Below, one piece after another: positions 26,246 through 34,239 of a DNA stretch of 64,000 nt (position 1 is the first letter of the stretch; each line of letters begins with the position of its first letter). This stretch comes from Providencia sp. R33. GTDB lineage: Bacteria; Pseudomonadota; Gammaproteobacteria; Enterobacterales; Enterobacteriaceae. The notes beneath the pieces are model-generated. The model ran no database searches, was not told the DNA's origin, and saw only the letters and a list, made by a program, of their open reading frames with translations. Where the stretch lies: positions 1-64,000 of the forward strand of contig NZ_CP072454.1 of assembly GCF_019343475.1 (NCBI RefSeq), in the 5' to 3' direction. The position numbers and the translations under genes are program-made.

Positions 26246-26995
26246 ATGAAAAAATTAACTAATTTATATATCAGTGCTATTTTATTAAGCAGTTTAGTTA
26301 GCGGAAGTGCTTTCTCAGCAATTGCTTTAGATAGAACTCGCATTATTTTTAATGGCGATCAAAAAAGTGTATCAATCACTATTACCAATAAAAATAACCA
26401 ACTGCCTTATTTGGCTCAAGGCTGGGTAGAAAATATTCAAGGGGTGAAAATTACCTCTCCCTTTGCCGTATTACCTCCCGTGCAAAGAGTTGAACCGGAA
26501 AAATCAAGCCAAGTCCGTATTGAGGCACTCCCTGAAATAAGCCAATTACCTCAAGATAGAGAAAGTGTTTATTACTTTAACTTAAGAGAGATCCCACCTA
26601 AAAGTGATAAACCCAATGTTTTGCAATTAGCATTACAAAGCAAAATTAAATTATTTTATCGCCCCAAAAGCATCATGCTAAGCGAAACTGAAATGTTGAA
26701 TAACCCTTGGCAAGAAAAAACACAGCTTATTAAGCAAGGCGACCAATATATTATAAAAAACCCAACGCCCTTTTACATCACTATTATTGGTGCTGCGGAG
26801 CGTATCAACTCACCGGTAAACCAAAACTTTAAAGCCGTTATGGTCGCGCCATTTAGCCAAGAAAACCTAGGTGTTCCAAGCTCTACTGTTGGTGCGAACC
26901 CTGTTCTCACCTACATCAATGACTACGGTGGCCGTCCTAAATTGCAATTCAAATGCCAAGCCAGCACATGTCAGGTTGTTCCTGAAAATAAATAG
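26246..26995 (+). CDS. Periplasmic fimbrial chaperone, operon 2
   Basis: A 249-residue PapD-family chaperone from ATG 26246; a GTG at 26237 is in frame. Signal peptide ends near SAFS. Family landmarks are AIALDRTRIIFNGDQKS, PYLAQGWVEN, PPVQRVEPEKSSQVRI, YYFNLREIPPKSDKPN, and IKLFYRPKS with the cleft Lys. The gene follows the usher by 13 bases. Its tail (FKCQASTCQVV) carries the same Cys pair as the operon 1 chaperone. Confidence 0.93.
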   Translation: MKKLTNLYISAILLSSLVSGSAFSAIALDRTRIIFNGDQKSVSITITNKNNQLPYLAQGWVENIQGVKITSPFAVLPPVQRVEPEKSSQVRIEALPEISQLPQDRESVYYFNLREIPPKSDKPNVLQLALQSKIKLFYRPKSIMLSETEMLNNPWQEKTQLIKQGDQYIIKNPTPFYITIIGAAERINSPVNQNFKAVMVAPFSQENLGVPSSTVGANPVLTYINDYGGRPKLQFKCQASTCQVVPENK

Positions 26996-27005
26996 AGAGG
27001 AAAAG

Positions 27006-27620
27006 ATGATTAATCAAAAAAGTCTTACCTTGCTTCTCGGTTTATCTCTGATATTTCCACCGTCTGTCATATATGGGGCATCCTCGAATGCCTTTCATAA
27101 CGCCACAGGAAATTGGGATGTCGAAGGCGCCAATGGAAAAATTTTTGTTTACGGCTCCTTAACTGAGAGTGCTTGCCATTTATCGATGGACTCTGCATTT
27201 CAATCTGTTGATTTGGGGAATGTTGAAACTGCGTCATTAAAAGCAATTGGTGCACAAGGCCATAAGACCCCGATTAATATTGAATTACTAGATTGTATCG
27301 AAACGCCAACCATCCTAAGAAATGATAAATCGGGTAATGTTACATGGAGTAATTCTCAGCCGGGGATGAAAATTCGGTTTATTGCCCCTGTCATACCGTT
27401 TCGCCCTAACATTGCTAGTGTCGAAGGCGTTACAGGATTGGGGTTACAAATCACCAACCCAAAAGGGAAAGAAATCGCTTTTGGTGAATACAGCGAACCA
27501 CAACTTATTTCATCTGGGCAAAATATTTTAACCTATTACGTAGCCCCCGTTAGAGTTGCCGAAAAATTACAGGCAGGTGCGTACCGAAGCGTTATTTCTT
27601 TTCAAATAACCTATGAATAA
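27006..27620 (+). CDS. Minor fimbrial subunit, adaptor-like, operon 2
   Basis: A 204-residue pilin from ATG 27006 (AGAGGAAA upstream). Signal peptide, then NWDVEGANGKIFVYGSLTESACHLSMD, a Cys partner in ELLDCIETP, and terminal SFQITYE. It is the counterpart of 15121-15729 in operon 1. It sits directly behind the chaperone, in the E-type position of mrp-like operons. Confidence 0.86.
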   Translation: MINQKSLTLLLGLSLIFPPSVIYGASSNAFHNATGNWDVEGANGKIFVYGSLTESACHLSMDSAFQSVDLGNVETASLKAIGAQGHKTPINIELLDCIETPTILRNDKSGNVTWSNSQPGMKIRFIAPVIPFRPNIASVEGVTGLGLQITNPKGKEIAFGEYSEPQLISSGQNILTYYVAPVRVAEKLQAGAYRSVISFQITYE

Positions 27621-27660
27621 GCTCACTCAATTTTGCGAATGTAGCATTGAAGGTATTTAT

Positions 27661-28227
27661 ATGAATAACTTAAATTTCAATTTTTATAAATTTAAAAAAA
27701 TAATACTCTCCATGCTATTAAGTTTGTTATTTTTTTCATTACCGAGCCATCCAAAAAATGGTCAAATCGGTGAAATTAAAATACGAGGGCAGCTTGTTGC
27801 TGAAGCTTGTACAGTAAGACCTGGTGATGAAAATATCATTGTAAACTTTGGTACTATCGTCAATAAGTATCTCTATATCAACCAAAAAACGCCTCTAGAA
27901 AATTTTAATATTCACTTAGATGACTGTGATAATAGTATATTTAAAACGGTAACCGTTAAATTTACAGGAACCGAAAATACCAATCTACCAGGCCTTCTTG
28001 CATTAGATTCAGGCAGTATGGCTTCGGGTATAGGTATTGAAATTTTAGAATACAGTGGTAAAAAAATCCCCATTAATAGTACAACGCCCGCATACAATCT
28101 AGAGAATGGTACGAATATATTAAGTTTTAATGCGAATGTACAAGGGGAACCTGATGCAATCAAAAATAAAAGTATTGCGTTTGGCCATTTTACTGCAACC
28201 GCTATTTTTAGTTTAATTTATGATTAA
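27661..28227 (+). CDS. Minor fimbrial subunit, operon 2
   Basis: A 188-residue pilin from ATG 27661 (GAAGG six bases upstream; an in-frame ATG at 27613 overlaps the previous stop region). The mature part shows RGQLVAEACTVRPGDENIIVNFGTIVNKYLYI and a Cys partner in LDDCDNS. It matches the last subunit of operon 1 (12467-13018). Operon 2 has only this one between the adaptor-like subunit and the adhesin, whereas operon 1 has four more. Confidence 0.86.
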   Translation: MNNLNFNFYKFKKIILSMLLSLLFFSLPSHPKNGQIGEIKIRGQLVAEACTVRPGDENIIVNFGTIVNKYLYINQKTPLENFNIHLDDCDNSIFKTVTVKFTGTENTNLPGLLALDSGSMASGIGIEILEYSGKKIPINSTTPAYNLENGTNILSFNANVQGEPDAIKNKSIAFGHFTATAIFSLIYD

Positions 28228-28240
28228 GGTATCAGTAACA

Positions 28241-29242
28241 ATGAAGATATTAATATTACTTCTCGCAACCTTATTATTTTCCCCCACCATTTTAGCATTC
28301 CAATGTAAAATAAATGGGGGCCAAGAGGTCGGCGGTGGAACACAAAGTATTAATGATGTTCCTATTCATAATGACATTTTTTCTGTACCTAACCGCGTGA
28401 GTGAATTTGCAGATGTGAGCAATTTTATAACTTGTCGTAATGAAGCTCACAATGATTACATCGACTATATGAATGTTACGGGAGCTGCCTTAGGTCCAGT
28501 ATTTGGAAATAATCCAGAGTTAAAGGCGGGAATTGTTGTTCGAGGTGATTATTATTTAGCTCCCTTTAGTGGTCAAGAAATCCCAGTATTTCGTTTAACA
28601 ACAGACAATGAACCTTTACAAATTAAGTTGTATTTGCAAGTGAATGCTAAGCCTATGCCTTCCGTATTAGTCAGAAAAGGTGATTTATTGATGACAGTAG
28701 ATCTCCATAAATACGCAACATATGTCAATAGCAACCAGCATATTGACCATGCCTATTTCAAATGGAATTTCTATGCCGGAAATGATGTCGTTATCGGAAC
28801 AGGGACATGCGATATCAATGATAACCAAATTATTATTATTGATTTTGAAACGGTCAATGCATCCGGCATTTCAACCGTAGGTAGCGCAAGCCGTTTTCAG
28901 CGCAACGCTGAAATCACATATAGTTGTGAAGATAATAACCTGACAGCACCAATAAAAATGATTTTGAGCGGTGAGACCTCAACTTTTTCGTCAGATGCTC
29001 TACTCGTTAGAACAGGTGATATAAGCAGCCAAGGTCCGATTATGCCTGGGTTAGGTGTGGAGGTTTATCATCAAGGGCAACGTGTATCACCAATGAATGG
29101 ACATTTCGATTCAAAAATCGAAAACGGTCATGGCCGAGATACATTAATGTTTACGTTAGTTAAGAAACCAAATTTATCACCAAATGAGCTAACAGAAGGC
29201 CAGTTTAACTCCGCGGCGACAATTATTATGTCAACACCGTAA
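28241..29242 (+). CDS. FimH-like two-domain tip adhesin, operon 2
   Basis: About 333 residues from ATG 28241. The signal peptide MKILILLLATLLFSPTILA would leave a mature N-terminus FQCKINGGQ, very like the FACK start of FimH, whose free Phe1 lines the mannose pocket. Further FimH-like blocks are ITCRNEAHNDYIDY (compare the FimH CHND...TDY segment with pocket residues Asn46, Asp47, Asp54; here Asp47 would be Glu) and FKWNFYAGNDVVIGTGTCD at the lectin-pilin linker. The pilin half starts near residue 200 with RNAEITYSCED. It lacks a donor strand, as adhesins do, and is the last gene of the operon. Sugar specificity is inferred only. Confidence 0.82.
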   Translation: MKILILLLATLLFSPTILAFQCKINGGQEVGGGTQSINDVPIHNDIFSVPNRVSEFADVSNFITCRNEAHNDYIDYMNVTGAALGPVFGNNPELKAGIVVRGDYYLAPFSGQEIPVFRLTTDNEPLQIKLYLQVNAKPMPSVLVRKGDLLMTVDLHKYATYVNSNQHIDHAYFKWNFYAGNDVVIGTGTCDINDNQIIIIDFETVNASGISTVGSASRFQRNAEITYSCEDNNLTAPIKMILSGETSTFSSDALLVRTGDISSQGPIMPGLGVEVYHQGQRVSPMNGHFDSKIENGHGRDTLMFTLVKKPNLSPNELTEGQFNSAATIIMSTP

Positions 29243-29495
29243 TAATATATATTAATTGCGATACATATAGCATCACTTCGCGACAAGCGACCTTAAAGAT
29301 AAGCATAATGTGAAAAATATCCCGCACAGTTTTTTTAAACTGGCGACTCCTCACGATCGTAATGGGTCTTTCGAACCTCAGTTGGTGAAAAAACACCAAA
29401 TTAACCGAGAAGTTGAAAAACTGTATACTTTTAGCGTATCAGCAGTGACTGTTCTGCGCAACTAAATCAGGATATTTTTTTTAAGGAATGTTGTA
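29243..29495. other. Interval after fimbrial operon 2
   Basis: No intact gene. It marks the boundary between the operon 2 module and a run of decayed insertion elements. I see no strong terminator after the adhesin stop. Confidence 0.35.
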
Positions 29496-29686
29496 CATAC
29501 TCAACCGGCGATAGTTCGCTATTGACCGTATGAAGTCTTAATAACACATATAAATGCTGACATCATTTTTCATTTGCTCTTGCGTTGATTGTGCAGTTTC
29601 CAGTAACCAATAATGTTTCAAACTACCAAAAAAACGTTCTACAACAGCATTATCCCAACAGGTTCCAACATCTCCCATGCTTGCTC
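29496..29686 (-). pseudogene. IS3-family transposase remnant
   Basis: On the minus strand the frame reads SMGDVGTCWDNAVVERFFGS then LKHYWLLETAQSTQEQMK before meeting stops. The DNA(V/T)ERFFGSLK block is the Glu-containing end of the IS3-family rve integrase core. Only about 60 codons survive, with no partner ORF or inverted repeats. Confidence 0.7.
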
Positions 29687-29704
29687 TGTAAGCGTCCAGT
29701 GTCT

Positions 29705-29937
29705 ACACCTAGCTTTTAAGGCAATAAGCTATTCATATCGGGTGAACATTGACATAATTCAAGGCTATGTCCCTGAAATAGAAAAAAGACTTCGTTGGTA
29801 TTGGTGCAATCCTTCTGATCTCAACGATTAGCATTTAGATGAAACTTACGTCAAAGTGAATGGGAGACCGACGTACCTTTATCGGGCTGTCTATAGTCGA
29901 GGGCAACCCCTTGAATTCTATCTCTGCGTATTCTGGT
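29705..29937 (+). pseudogene. IS6-family transposase remnant, 5' half
   Basis: Plus-strand frame with ISYSYRVNIDII, then EIEKRLRWYWCNPSDL, a stop, then HLDETYVKVNGRPTYLYRAV and YSRGQPLEFYL. This is the N-terminal and first-Asp region of an IS26/IS1006-type IS6 transposase, different from the intact IS6 copies in this window. The 3' half of the same gene resumes near 31366, so the sequence between looks like an insertion or rearrangement. Confidence 0.72.
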
Positions 29938-30279
29938 GAAGTTGAACGGTTATTCCTGGGGAACGTAAACGCGTTATTTCCTAACGCGCCCTAACTTCTT
30001 TTTATTACACCAACCGTTCATGGTTAGGAATCTATGGTCACTCCCGTTTTTGTAACACCGATTTTGAAGATATTGTTGGCTCGCATGAATCTATCCGGTG
30101 TCTAAATGGGCTGTATACCTACGCCCTGATGAGTTCCGCGCCTAGCGAATCTTATAAATTTGAGTGGCATTTTAACTGCCATTCCTAACCACAGTTTTTT
30201 CGTCAGGCCGGTTAACCGTTTGTATCATTAATAATACGTATTCGCAAAACCAGATAACTCATTGCCTTAAAAATAATAA

Positions 30280-30564
30280 CTATGCCTCGAAGGATTGGTG
30301 CCGGGTCGTCAGCGCCCATGCGATTCTGACCAGTATGTTTGCCAGAGCGCAGGTCACCACGAAATTATTTTTCCGCAGTAATAATTATCTGACCCAGTCA
30401 GCGAGTTTACCCGAGCGGTGTTCCAGCGTTCGCAGATACACCCTGGCACACTGTACTAGTAGCGCCCGCTACCCCGTATCCAGTAAAGTCGTCCGTCCAC
30501 CTGTACTGTGCTGCCGAGGCACCAGACTTGTTGACGCTGCAAAATCGCGACTTTTGCCATACTG
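30280..30564 (-). pseudogene. IS110-family transposase C-terminal fragment
   Basis: Minus-strand frame QYGKSRDFAASTSLVPRQHSTGG then, past in-frame stops, LRTLEHRSGKLADWVR and CALANILVRIAWALTTR. These are the transposase_20-type C-terminal motifs of IS110/IS1111 elements. It joins an IS91-like fragment at about 30564/30565 in a continuous frame, giving a chimeric ORF that is not a real gene. The N-terminal part of an element of this family lies at the far right of the window. Confidence 0.72.
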
Positions 30565-31229
30565 TTTCCAATAACGTTGAAACTGGGCATTGAGGTAACG
30601 ACACCATGTTGGGTAATCGCGAATGTGTCCGAAGCCAGGCAATTTATTGGGTTGGTGTTGAAAGTAACTGTCACGAAGGAGTCGAATAACTGCACTCCGC
30701 CAGACCTTTTCGACGTCTTTCTTTTTAAAGAAAATCGGTTTCCAAGCGTCATATCGAGTTAGGCCTCCTCGGGTGACGGATAAATAAATGTGCGGATGTT
30801 GATTGAGCTGGCGACCGTAGGTGTGTAGTGCACAAAAGATACCAATTTCTAGCCCAAGGCGTCTGGCATGTTTGAGCATAGCACAGGTGGTACAGCGAAA
30901 AGGTTGATTAAGTAAGACCCAGTTATTGTTGAAAAAAGGCCAAAGGAGGTGGGGCTCAGTGAGGGTGATATGTTGCCATTCGCAATCCGGCAAAATATGC
31001 CGTTGTTAGGCGATCCATTGTTTGGTGCCTTTGAGACCACAGGCACTGCAGGCTTTGGATTTACAGGTTTGGCAAAAGAAGCGTGAATGTGTGCATTCAG
31101 AAGAAGTACAGCAATAGCGACGAACATCCATAGCGCAGGTGCTACAAGCGAGCATCTTTTCAACAGAGAGGAGTTGCCATTCATCGACGGGGTTGTTATC
31201 GATAAAGCTGTTCCATCCGTCGTCATATT
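30565..31229 (-). pseudogene. IS91-like transposase N-terminal fragment
   Basis: Minus-strand frame with the zinc-ribbon cysteines (ACSTCAMDVRRYCC, FFCQTCKSKACSACG), then TAA at 31006-31008 where the family has a charged residue before QRHILPDCEW, then LLWPFFNNNW and HPHIYLSVTRGG, the HUH-type metal-binding motif (His-x-His). It stops after AQFQRYWK at the junction with the IS110 piece. It is homologous to the two IS91-like pieces that flank the Tn3 transposon. Confidence 0.8.
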
Positions 31230-31365
31230 GGAATAATAATTTAGCGGGTCTGGGAATATATATGAAGCAGAGTATAAAAGACGAGAAGAGTGTTGCCTAG
31301 AAATAGAGCGGCCTTGCAGCGATGCTCACACTGTAGGCGTCGTTGGGCCAGAATACGCAATCTCT

Positions 31366-31750
31366 CACTGCGTCGTAACATCAAAGCCGCTTACCGATTT
31401 CTCAAAAACATATTCAATCGTGTTAAGAAACGACAAATTCCCAGAGTCATTAATACTGGTAAAGCCGTATTTTATGTCCGTGCACTTAACCTTCTCAAAC
31501 ATGAAGGAAAATGCCCGTCCTACGTAGAACATAACCAAATAAATTTCTCAATAATGTCATTGAATGCGCTCATGGTAAGTTGAAGCGCATGACTAATCCG
31601 ACCTTAGGGTTTAACGGTACATGTGTCTATCAAAGGAATTGAAGTGATGCGAGCGCTTAGCAAAGGTCAAGCTGAACATTTTTACTATTGACAAAACCGT
31701 TAGGCGAAGTGCGTCTAGTGAATAGAGTCTTTGGTCAAATAACCCCATAT
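31366..31750 (+). pseudogene. IS6-family transposase remnant, 3' half
   Basis: Plus-strand LRRNIKAAYRFLKNIF, then RVKKRQIPRVINTGKAV (the second-Asp region, here Gly instead of Asp-Lys) and KCPSYVEHNQINF; after frameshifts it continues NNVIECAHGKLKRM (Glu region) and SIKGIEVMRALSKGQAEHFYY. It continues the gene fragment at 29705-29937 and confirms one IS26/IS1006-like gene split by about 1.4 kb of other mobile DNA. Confidence 0.72.
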
Positions 31751-32109
31751 AAGATAACGCCATCAAATTTTCACGTACACCTTCAGGCACCAAATAACAC
31801 TGTAGATGAGTGTATGGTTAGATTTTGTTTCATTATATATATTAATATGTCAACATCCAGCTAATCACTGGCGTTATTATTCCTGGCGTTACTTTATACT
31901 TTATTGTGAAATTTCTTTTAAATCAGAGAGTACTCTTTTTTTAAACAATCTCAATCGGTATAAACGATCGATTAAATACACATTGATTGTCAATAGCTAT
32001 CGGTTTTTGATAAATCGATCGTCTTAATCTATTTTCCCTATCCGTTAATTTGGTTTAGTCTTTCTTCCGATGATTTGGGTGGTGGCTCTATTTTATTCCA
32101 ATAAAACAG
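31751..32109. promoter_or_regulatory. Upstream region of fimbrial operon 3 regulator with nested palindromes
   Basis: Non-coding. It contains a perfect 10-bp inverted repeat ACGATCGATT (31964-31973) and AATCGATCGT (32013-32022), and inside it a second one, ATTGA-TTG-TCAAT (31982-31994). These lie about 100 bases before the HTH gene and are good candidates for its operators. The rest is AT-rich without recognisable genes. Confidence 0.5.
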
Positions 32110-32121
32110 GTGAACGCGTTA

Positions 32122-32424
32122 ATGAAATACAATACATTAAACATTAATTTTCGCATTGGTTCGTTTATTCGAAAACACAGAACATTACTCGGAATATCGG
32201 GGAAAAACCTAGGCAAAAAATTAAATCTTTCTCAACAACAAATCTCTCGATTGGAACGAGGCAAGACAATGTTTTCATTCGAAATTGTTTTACATTCATT
32301 AAATGTGCTTGATAAGAGCTTGCTTGATTTAATTGCTGAGGTGTTTTATGAGGATGCTTGTGAAATTTTAATTGAATATCAACGTCAACAACAATTCAAT
32401 ACTGAATTAGCACTGGCAAATTAG
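32122..32424 (+). CDS. MrpJ-like HTH regulator of fimbrial operon 3
   Basis: About 100 residues from ATG 32122 (in-frame GTG at 32110). XRE-type domain: IGSFIRKHRTLLGISGKNLGKKLNLSQQQISRLERGKTMFSFEIVLHSL, with the SQQQISRLERG recognition helix of fimbrial MrpJ/MrfJ-type regulators. A C-terminal tail rich in Gln and Glu follows. It is co-oriented with operon 3, 430 bases upstream of the pilin gene, and is intact, unlike the copy near operon 1. Confidence 0.8.
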   Translation: MKYNTLNINFRIGSFIRKHRTLLGISGKNLGKKLNLSQQQISRLERGKTMFSFEIVLHSLNVLDKSLLDLIAEVFYEDACEILIEYQRQQQFNTELALAN

Positions 32425-32856
32425 TCAATATTTTATCTCAATATATTAGGATTACATTTACGTTTAAAATGGCCTAGATTGACTATTTCTGTTGTTTTTT
32501 AATTAAGATTTTATTTTCTACTTCATTGTATGATGACATAGATTATATATGCTTAAACGTCTTCAATATATTTTATCCCACTTTATTATTTATAAGCATA
32601 ACAACATCGATATATGCCTCATCCTCTATTGGTATTGGCTGTATGTATGATATTAGAAACCCAAAAGTGTGTATAACACAGGAATATCCACCGCGTTTGT
32701 TCGTGTTGAGATCTTAGAAAGATAGGCTAAGGAGGAAATAAATTAACTCAAAAAAACCATTATAAATTTATTGGTGAAATCCACCGGCCGATTACCATTT
32801 TTAATTATTAATTGATGCTAAATTGTTGATATTCTAGATTCAAAAGGAAAAATTTA
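32425..32856. promoter_or_regulatory. Leader region before fimbrial operon 3
   Basis: 432 bases with no confident gene. A plus-strand frame at 32526-32717 (63 codons, a hydrophobic start then YDIRNPKVCITQEYPP) lacks a convincing ribosome site and family match; it could be a decayed small secreted protein. AAAAGGAAAAA before 32857 serves the pilin start. The operon 3 promoter is expected here. Confidence 0.4.
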
Positions 32857-33429
32857 ATGAAAAGAAAGTGTAAGTTTATTACTCTTGTATTACCAATTTG
32901 TGTAGTTCTATCAAACAATTCATTTGCAGAAGAGTCAGGTGTATTATCACCTATTACCGTTGGTGGGGGGATTATTAATTTTCATGGTTCAATTGTAAAT
33001 ACCCCTTGCGTCATTGATAATGATGATGCCTCACAAACCGTTAATTTAGGCCAATACCGTCAAGATGCCTTCACCGGTAAATCTTCGGTCTCTTCTCCTG
33101 TTGGTTTTGATATTAAATTAACGGGTTGTGCAACTGAAACATTCAAAAATGCATCTCTGACTTTCTCAGGTATTACGGTTCCTGACGAAAACACAACTCT
33201 TGCTCCTGTCGCTTCTCAAAGCGGGCAAATAACTGCCACTGGCGTAGGTATCCAAATTTTACAAAACAGTAAGTTAGTGAATGTTGATGGTTTAAAAGCG
33301 ACGGACGTGGTTAAGTTGAATGAAGGTGATAGCAGATTACGTTTCCAAGCACAGTACATCGCCTTAGCGGATAAAGTCACTGTGGGGGCTGCTAACGCAT
33401 CTGCCGATTTCACTATTACTTATCAGTAA
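32857..33429 (+). CDS. Major fimbrial subunit, operon 3
   Basis: A 190-residue pilin with a signal peptide ending near NSFAE. Mature features are GGGIINFHGSIVNTPCVIDNDDASQTVNLGQY, a Cys partner in LTGCATETF, and terminal ADFTITYQ. It is the first gene of the third chaperone-usher operon, whose gene order (pilin, chaperone, usher, two tip genes) differs from operons 1 and 2, and it is more distant in sequence from their pilins. Confidence 0.9.
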   Translation: MKRKCKFITLVLPICVVLSNNSFAEESGVLSPITVGGGIINFHGSIVNTPCVIDNDDASQTVNLGQYRQDAFTGKSSVSSPVGFDIKLTGCATETFKNASLTFSGITVPDENTTLAPVASQSGQITATGVGIQILQNSKLVNVDGLKATDVVKLNEGDSRLRFQAQYIALADKVTVGAANASADFTITYQ

Positions 33430-33442
33430 TACTTCTGTCTTA

Positions 33443-33464
33443 GCACCCGTGTTATAGCGGGTGC
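33443..33464 (+). terminator. Intercistronic hairpin after the major pilin, operon 3
   Basis: A 7-bp GC-rich stem GCACCCG/CGGGTGC with an 8-base loop, 13 bases after the pilin stop and before the chaperone gene, without a clear U-tract. It is probably an attenuator or mRNA stabiliser and occupies the same position as the hairpins of the other two operons. Confidence 0.6.
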
Positions 33465-33488
33465 GCATTATTTATTTTCGGAGTTCTT

Positions 33489-34199
33489 ATGTTTTCATTA
33501 CCTAAAACAAGTCTTTTTTATAAATGGCTAGTTTCGCTATGCTATTTGGGTTTTTCTTCGCTGTGTTTTGCCGGAGGAATAACACTTGATAGCACCCGAA
33601 TTATTTATCCGCAAGAAAGTAAACAAATTACTACAGGTATTCGGAACACCTCAGATAAATCAGCATTTTTAGTTCAAACATGGATAGAAGATGCAAAAGG
33701 AAATAAAATAAATGATTTTATTTCTACGCCACCACTATTCACTAGCGCACCCAAAAATGAAAATACCATACGCTTAGTTTATGCAGGTGAAAAATTACCT
33801 ACAGATAAAGAATCTCTATTTTATTTTAATGTCAAAGCTATTCCATCTATTGATAGAAATGAACTGTCTGATAAAAATGCATTAATTCTTGCGGCAGTGA
33901 CTCGCATTAAACTTTTTGTTCGACCAAAAGGATTAAAGATCACACCTAAAGAAGCAATAAGTCTTATTCGATTTAGCAAGGTAGATAATCAAAAGATTAA
34001 AATATCCAATCCATCACCTTATTACATGACATTAACGGATCTTAAATCAGACAAAAAAGAGTTGCCAACCGTCATGATAGCGCCATTTAGTGATATTCAA
34101 GTTAACTCTCCAGATGGATTTAATATCAATAAACTGACATTTAGTTCAATCAATGATTTTGGTGGCGTTACACCGCCAAAGCCTGCCATTTTCAATTAA
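33489..34199 (+). CDS. Periplasmic fimbrial chaperone, operon 3
   Basis: A 236-residue PapD-family chaperone, start ATG 33489 behind GGAG. Signal peptide ends near LCFAG. Landmarks are GITLDSTRIIYPQESKQ, AFLVQTWIED, PPLFTSAPKNENTIRLVY, FYFNVKAIPSID (chaperone signature variant) and RIKLFVRPKG. It precedes the usher, the reverse of operons 1 and 2. Shorter tail than the other chaperones, without their Cys pair. Confidence 0.92.
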   Translation: MFSLPKTSLFYKWLVSLCYLGFSSLCFAGGITLDSTRIIYPQESKQITTGIRNTSDKSAFLVQTWIEDAKGNKINDFISTPPLFTSAPKNENTIRLVYAGEKLPTDKESLFYFNVKAIPSIDRNELSDKNALILAAVTRIKLFVRPKGLKITPKEAISLIRFSKVDNQKIKISNPSPYYMTLTDLKSDKKELPTVMIAPFSDIQVNSPDGFNINKLTFSSINDFGGVTPPKPAIFN

Positions 34200-34239
34200 A
34201 AATCAATGTGTTTTATTTCAAATGGAAATAAGGTTTTCT

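Noticed and set aside
29613..29831. A 72-codon plus-strand frame as a gene
   Set aside because: Its first part is the antisense of an IS3-like remnant and its second part is a fragment of an IS6-type transposase; it is a chance fusion.
30469..30993. A 174-codon minus-strand frame as an intact IS91 transposase
   Set aside because: It is a chimera of an IS91-like N-terminus (after an in-frame TAA) and an IS110-like C-terminus.
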